Positions 6,240 through 9,747 of a stretch of DNA of 9,747 bases are shown here, piece after piece (the stretch's first letter is position 1; each line of letters begins with the position of its first letter). The notes under the pieces were generated by a model. It was not told where the DNA came from. It saw only the letters and a program-made list of their open reading frames with translations, and did no database searches. A program made the position numbers and the translations under genes. The stretch comes from Comamonadaceae bacterium (GTDB lineage Bacteria > Pseudomonadota > Gammaproteobacteria > Burkholderiales > Burkholderiaceae_C): the NCBI GenBank assembly GCA_947372005.1, contig CANBRV010000070.1:1-9747 (forward strand), given 5' to 3'.

Positions 6240-7163
6240 TTAGTTCTTTAAAAATTCTTCAATCATCTGAGCCAACACCTCAGGTTGATCGTGATGCATC
6301 ATGTGCCCCGCTTCCGCTATGGCTTCAATTCTGCAATTGGGCACGCTTTTTAGGCGCTCGTGATATTCGGCTAGCGAATATTTACCGCCCCACCATTTGT
6401 CCATTTCGTTATCGGCTGCCTCCACCGCAAGTGTGGGTGCCGTGATTTGTGCGTAGAGCCCCAGCGCTTCATCGACTTGGTACAAATTGGCGTTGACAAC
6501 TTTGTGCGCCGCGTCACCCAAAATTTCCCATTTGCCGTTTGCGTTTTCTGCTGCCCAATGTCTTGCCAACCACTGAGCCTTGTTCTCGGGCAGACGTTTA
6601 TTGGTTTTCATTAAACGTCTTGCTACGCCGTCCGCGCTCTCGTATGCCGTGAGATTGAGCTCACCTTTGTTCATTTTTTTGAGCTCATTCATCCACTGCG
6701 CATAGCGTTTACTTGCGTTCTCAGGTTTGGTTCTGGGCATGCCAAAACCTTCTAAGTTGATAAGCCTGTGGATGCGCTCTGGCTTGATGCCTGCGTACAG
6801 CATGACGACGTTGCCGCCGAGGCTGTGACCTAGCAAATCGACTTGCTTGCAGTCGTCTGTCTCCAGCCAATCAAGTAAAAAATCGAGATCGGCTAAATAG
6901 TCCGGAATCCAATAGTTGTCGGTGTTAGGTACCACGGTCTTGCCATAGCCGCGCCAATCGGGAGCGACGATGTAGCGATCCTGCTGCAACGCATCCACCA
7001 CAAACTGAAACGATGCAGACACGTCCATCCAGCCGTGTACCATGACGAGCGGGCGTTGCCCTGCTTTGCGCGTACCCCATGTGCGCACGTGGTACTGTAG
7101 GTTGCGAATAGGGACGAATTGACTTGTAGAATTTTTTAGAACTTGATACATAACCGTCATCAT
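6240..7163 (-). CDS. Alpha/beta hydrolase
   Basis: This 307-residue protein has the alpha/beta hydrolase fold. The oxyanion-hole motif is His43-Gly44-Trp (VMVHGWMD), DWRGYGK is at 69-75, the nucleophile elbow is GHSLGG (112-117) with Ser114, the probable acid is Asp251 in LAVEAADNE, and the catalytic His is His287 in EAGHMMHHDQPE. A helical cap lies at about 140-230. No signal peptide is seen, so it is probably a cytoplasmic esterase or similar hydrolase; the substrate cannot be named. In-frame ATGs occur at 7163, 7160 and 7151, none with a clear ribosome binding site, and no canonical start lies further upstream. The first is taken here; MYQVLKN from 7151 is a fair alternative. It is divergent from the acyl-CoA synthetase with a 1-bp gap and lies 37 bp upstream of the radical SAM gene, which has its own LexA box. 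Confidence 0.9.
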   Translation of the reverse strand: MMTVMYQVLKNSTSQFVPIRNLQYHVRTWGTRKAGQRPLVMVHGWMDVSASFQFVVDALQQDRYIVAPDWRGYGKTVVPNTDNYWIPDYLADLDFLLDWLETDDCKQVDLLGHSLGGNVVMLYAGIKPERIHRLINLEGFGMPRTKPENASKRYAQWMNELKKMNKGELNLTAYESADGVARRLMKTNKRLPENKAQWLARHWAAENANGKWEILGDAAHKVVNANLYQVDEALGLYAQITAPTLAVEAADNEMDKWWGGKYSLAEYHERLKSVPNCRIEAIAEAGHMMHHDQPEVLAQMIEEFLKN

Positions 7164-7164
7164 A

Positions 7165-8757
7165 ATGAAACCACAAATTGATAACTACGCAGCGCTCCAT
7201 CAGGGCTTTCGCTGGCAAGTGCCTAAGCATTTCAATATCGCCGATGTTTGCTCGCGTCGATGGGCGGCCAAGTATGGTGCTGACAGTCGCACAGCGATAG
7301 TAGAGCACGGTGGCGAAAAATTTAGTTATGCCCAGTTGCAGCAATGCGCCAATCAATTATCGAATGCGCTTGTGGCCAAGGGCGTTAAGCGCGGCGACCG
7401 TGTGGCGATTGTGTTACCCCAAGGTTTTGCTTGCGCCGTCGCCTACATATCAATCTTTCAGATGGGTGCGGTGGCGATGCCGCTGTCCAAATTGTTTGGT
7501 GAAGATGCAGTGAGCTTTCGCATGAAGGACAGCGGCGCTGTTGCCGTGATTGACCATGTGGACTTTGATGCGATAGCGGCTTTTTCTGCAGAGTTCGCTT
7601 GTGTGAAAACATTAGCTGACGATGCAGCCCTTTTGATTTACACCAGTGGTACGACAGGCGACCCAAAGGGCGCGCTCATTCCGCACCGCGCCATGATTGG
7701 AAATTTGACGGGCTTTGTGTGCAGTCAAAATTGGTTTGGATTTGATCCAGTAGATAGCTCCAAAGAATCAGAAGCTACTTTTTGGTCACCTGCCGACTGG
7801 GCATGGACGGGCGGCTTGATGGATGCGCTTTTGCCAAGTCTTTATTTTGGTCGCCCCATCGTGGCGTACAGCGGACGCTTTAGCCCTGAAGCAGCGTTTG
7901 AGATTCTGGAGCAGCACAAAGTCACGCACACCTTCCTTTTCCCGACGGCTTTAAAAGCCATGATGAAAGCAGTCCCACACCCTAGAAGCCAATACCAGAT
8001 TGGCCTGCAGGCCATCATGAGTGCGGGCGAGGCGGTTGGCGATGCCGTGTTTGCGTATTGCCAAAACGAATTGGGTGTAACCGTGAATGAAATGTTTGGT
8101 CAAACTGAAATCAATTACGTGGTTGGCAATTGCGCTCGGCTTTGGCCTGCACGGGCAGGTAGCATGGGCAGAGCCTATCCAGGACACCGCGTAGCTGTGA
8201 TCGATGATGCTGGCAAGCCTTGCGCTGTGGGCGTTGCAGGCGATGTGGCTGTGCATTGTCTCGATGTACAGGGTAAACCTGATCCGATTTTCTTTCTCGG
8301 TTATTGGAACAACCCAGCAGCGACAGCCAAAAAATACACAGGCAAAAATAACTCGGGCTGGTGCCGCACGGGCGATATGGCGAGCATGGATGCCGATGGC
8401 TATCTTTGGTATCAAGGCCGCAGCGACGATATGTTTAAAGCAGCGGGTTATCGCATCGGCCCTTCGGAAGTCGAGAACTGTTTGGTCAAGCATCCATCGG
8501 TTGTCAACGCCGCCGTGGTGCCAAAGCCAGATGCTGAGCGCGGTGCATTGGTTAAGGCCTACGTGGTGCTGGCAGCAGGCTACTCGCCAAGTGAAGCGCT
8601 CGTAGCTGAGTTGCAATTGCACGTGCGCGGCAAGCTGGCGCCCTATGAGTATCCAAAAGAAATTGAATTCATAGATAGCCTACCCATGACCACGACAGGC
8701 AAAGTGCAGCGACGCGTGCTTAAGTTACAAGAAGAAGCGAGAGCCGCAAAAAATTAG
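7165..8757 (+). CDS. Acyl-CoA synthetase (AMP-binding, acetyl/medium-chain type)
   Basis: This 530-residue adenylate-forming enzyme activates a carboxylic acid with ATP and joins it to CoA; it resembles the COG0365 acetyl/medium-chain group. Motifs in order are the P-loop YTSGTTGDPKG (159-169), SPADWAWTGG (208-217), NEMFGQTE (308-315), TGD (402-404), the hinge region GRSDDMFKAAGYRIGP (418-433) and the C-terminal catalytic Lys513 in TTTGKVQRR. All core residues look intact. The segment before the P-loop (about 128-155) looks some 25 residues shorter than in relatives I recall, so substrate inference is unsafe. ATG 7165 is the first possible start after an in-frame TGA at 7144-7146, with no clear ribosome binding site. 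The aldo-keto reductase gene follows after 13 bp, probably in the same operon. Confidence 0.92.
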   Translation: MKPQIDNYAALHQGFRWQVPKHFNIADVCSRRWAAKYGADSRTAIVEHGGEKFSYAQLQQCANQLSNALVAKGVKRGDRVAIVLPQGFACAVAYISIFQMGAVAMPLSKLFGEDAVSFRMKDSGAVAVIDHVDFDAIAAFSAEFACVKTLADDAALLIYTSGTTGDPKGALIPHRAMIGNLTGFVCSQNWFGFDPVDSSKESEATFWSPADWAWTGGLMDALLPSLYFGRPIVAYSGRFSPEAAFEILEQHKVTHTFLFPTALKAMMKAVPHPRSQYQIGLQAIMSAGEAVGDAVFAYCQNELGVTVNEMFGQTEINYVVGNCARLWPARAGSMGRAYPGHRVAVIDDAGKPCAVGVAGDVAVHCLDVQGKPDPIFFLGYWNNPAATAKKYTGKNNSGWCRTGDMASMDADGYLWYQGRSDDMFKAAGYRIGPSEVENCLVKHPSVVNAAVVPKPDAERGALVKAYVVLAAGYSPSEALVAELQLHVRGKLAPYEYPKEIEFIDSLPMTTTGKVQRRVLKLQEEARAAKN

Positions 8758-8770
8758 AGACAATCAAAAG

Positions 8771-9747
8771 ATGAACACCATGAAAAATATCCAACTCGGC
8801 CAATCCGATCTTCACGTTAAGCCCATCTGCCTTGGTACCATGACCTTTGGTGCGCAGGTGGACGAAGCCACGTCGCACAACATCTTGGCTCGCTCGTTAG
8901 ACGCAGGCATCGACTTTATGGACACGGCCGAGATGTACGCTGTGCCGCCGCGTGCTGAGACTTACAACAAGACCGAAACTTTTATTGGCAATTACTTCGC
9001 TAAAAACAAAGGTGCTCGCGATAAATGGACAGTCGCTACAAAAGTAGCTGGGCCTTCGCGTGGCATGGATTGGATCCGAGGCGGAGCAATGAATAACAAT
9101 GGTCAGACCATTATTGATGCGTGTGAGGCTTCACTCAAGCGTTTAAATGTTGACGTGATCGACTTGTACCAATTGCATTGGCCAAATCGTCATGTCCCGC
9201 AGTTTGGCATGGCGTACTACAACCCCAAGATGGAGAATCACGAGTCAAGTGGCATCCACGAGCAGTTAGAAGCATTTGGCAAGTTGGTTAAGGCGGGAAA
9301 AATCCGTGCGATTGGACTCTCCAACGAAACGCCTTATGGCGTCCACGAATTTGTGCGGCTTGCAGAGCAGCACGGTTTGCCGCGTATCGCATCTGTGCAA
9401 AATGCTTATTGCTTGGTGAACCGCACGGTGGAAAACGCGCTGGACGAAACCATGCACCGCTTGAACGTGGGCCTCTTGGCTTACTCGCCGCTCGCCTTTG
9501 GTCTCCTCACGGGCAAGTATGACGATTTGGGTGTTGATCCTGCGGCGGGCGCGATTGAATCGACGGGTCGGTTGAGTCTTTTTGCTTCTATGCGCGCCCA
9601 GCGCTGGGGTCGCCCAGAAGCCCTGCATGCTGCCAAGCGCTATAACCAATTGGCGCGTGATAACGGCATGACGCCTGTGCAATTGGCGCTCGCGTTTTGT
9701 TATCAAAAATGGCAAGTGGCTAGCACCATCATTGGCGTGACAACGGT
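8771..9747 (+). CDS. tas: NADP(H)-dependent aldo-keto reductase, Tas-like (3' end cut by window edge)
   Basis: I translated 325 codons with no stop before the window edge; by comparison with E. coli Tas about 50 residues are missing. The protein follows Tas closely: LGTMTFG (21-27), DTAEMYAVPPR (51-61), TKVAGPSRGMDW (90-101), SLKRLNVDVIDLYQLHWP (121-138), GKIRAIGLSNET (176-187) and STIIGVTT at the end. The aldo-keto reductase tetrad is Asp51, Tyr56, Lys91 and His136. It reduces carbonyls with NADPH in the cytoplasm; the natural substrate is unknown. Two in-frame ATGs are possible. The one at 8771 has GAGA about 10 nt upstream. The one at 8780 gives an N-terminus that lines up better with Tas but has only a weak AAAAG. 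It probably shares a transcript with the upstream acyl-CoA synthetase. Confidence 0.92.
   Translation, partial: MNTMKNIQLGQSDLHVKPICLGTMTFGAQVDEATSHNILARSLDAGIDFMDTAEMYAVPPRAETYNKTETFIGNYFAKNKGARDKWTVATKVAGPSRGMDWIRGGAMNNNGQTIIDACEASLKRLNVDVIDLYQLHWPNRHVPQFGMAYYNPKMENHESSGIHEQLEAFGKLVKAGKIRAIGLSNETPYGVHEFVRLAEQHGLPRIASVQNAYCLVNRTVENALDETMHRLNVGLLAYSPLAFGLLTGKYDDLGVDPAAGAIESTGRLSLFASMRAQRWGRPEALHAAKRYNQLARDNGMTPVQLALAFCYQKWQVASTIIGVTT

Noticed and set aside
6925..7356. Minus-strand open frame (143 codons) crossing the hydrolase-synthetase junction
   Set aside because: It overlaps both confirmed genes in other frames and shows no family features.
7951..8622. Long minus-strand open frame (223 codons) opposite the acyl-CoA synthetase
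   Set aside because: It lies wholly inside a well-supported gene whose motifs span this region; the translation is rich in His, Cys and Arg and shows no family motif.
9266..9715. Minus-strand open frame (149 codons) opposite the aldo-keto reductase
   Set aside because: The plus strand encodes a clear Tas-like protein throughout; the reverse frame has no recognisable domain.
1..9747. Mobile element, CRISPR array, toxin-antitoxin pair or structural RNA gene
   Set aside because: Every stretch is covered by housekeeping-type genes with short gaps; no direct-repeat arrays, terminal repeats, transposase motifs or tRNA-like folds were seen.

Overview
The window looks like an ordinary chromosomal segment of a betaproteobacterium, most likely Burkholderiales and plausibly near Comamonadaceae. 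The main reason is the RecA protein, whose core text (GEGEVIEDIQVVSTGSLGL, DSLPGLQARLMSQALRKL, NCMVIFINQIRMKIGVMFG) reads like Burkholderiales RecA. A reductase-folB-ttcA cluster and moderate GC fit this. I see no insertion sequences, phage genes, CRISPR arrays, tRNAs or rRNAs. Coding density is very high: the longest stretch without a gene is 113 bp, the recA promoter region.

Layout, left to right. (1) recA on the minus strand, cut at its C-terminus by the window edge, with a clear LexA (SOS) operator and an extended -10 element. (2) A MidA/NDUFAF7-type SAM-dependent methyltransferase, also on the minus strand, upstream of recA. (3) Only 21 bp away and divergent, a plus-strand operon of four genes joined by 4-bp ATGA overlaps: a pteridine-reductase-type SDR, folB (dihydroneopterin aldolase), ttcA (tRNA 2-thiocytidine synthase) and a histidine phosphatase. 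(4) Converging on it with a 1-bp gap, a minus-strand pair: an alpha/beta hydrolase followed by a PA0069-family radical SAM protein related to spore photoproduct lyase. (5) Divergent from the hydrolase with a 1-bp gap, a plus-strand acyl-CoA synthetase followed by a Tas-like aldo-keto reductase that runs off the right edge.

The most interesting signal is the 37-bp gap between the hydrolase and the radical SAM gene. It carries a perfect 21-bp inverted repeat (6193-6213 and 6218-6238, 4-nt loop). Its centre, TACTGTTAATAATAACAGTA, is an ideal LexA box, and its outer arm contains the radical SAM start codon. With the recA operator this makes two SOS boxes in one window. It suggests that the radical SAM enzyme is a DNA-damage-induced repair protein. 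It also suggests an RNA-level lock: a read-through transcript from the hydrolase gene would fold the start codon into a stem, whereas a transcript starting inside the palindrome would not.

Functionally, the SDR and folB point to pterin/folate metabolism, and ttcA to tRNA position-32 thiolation. recA and probably the radical SAM gene point to the SOS response. The synthetase and the aldo-keto reductase are general carboxylate and carbonyl metabolism, with substrates that cannot be read from sequence.
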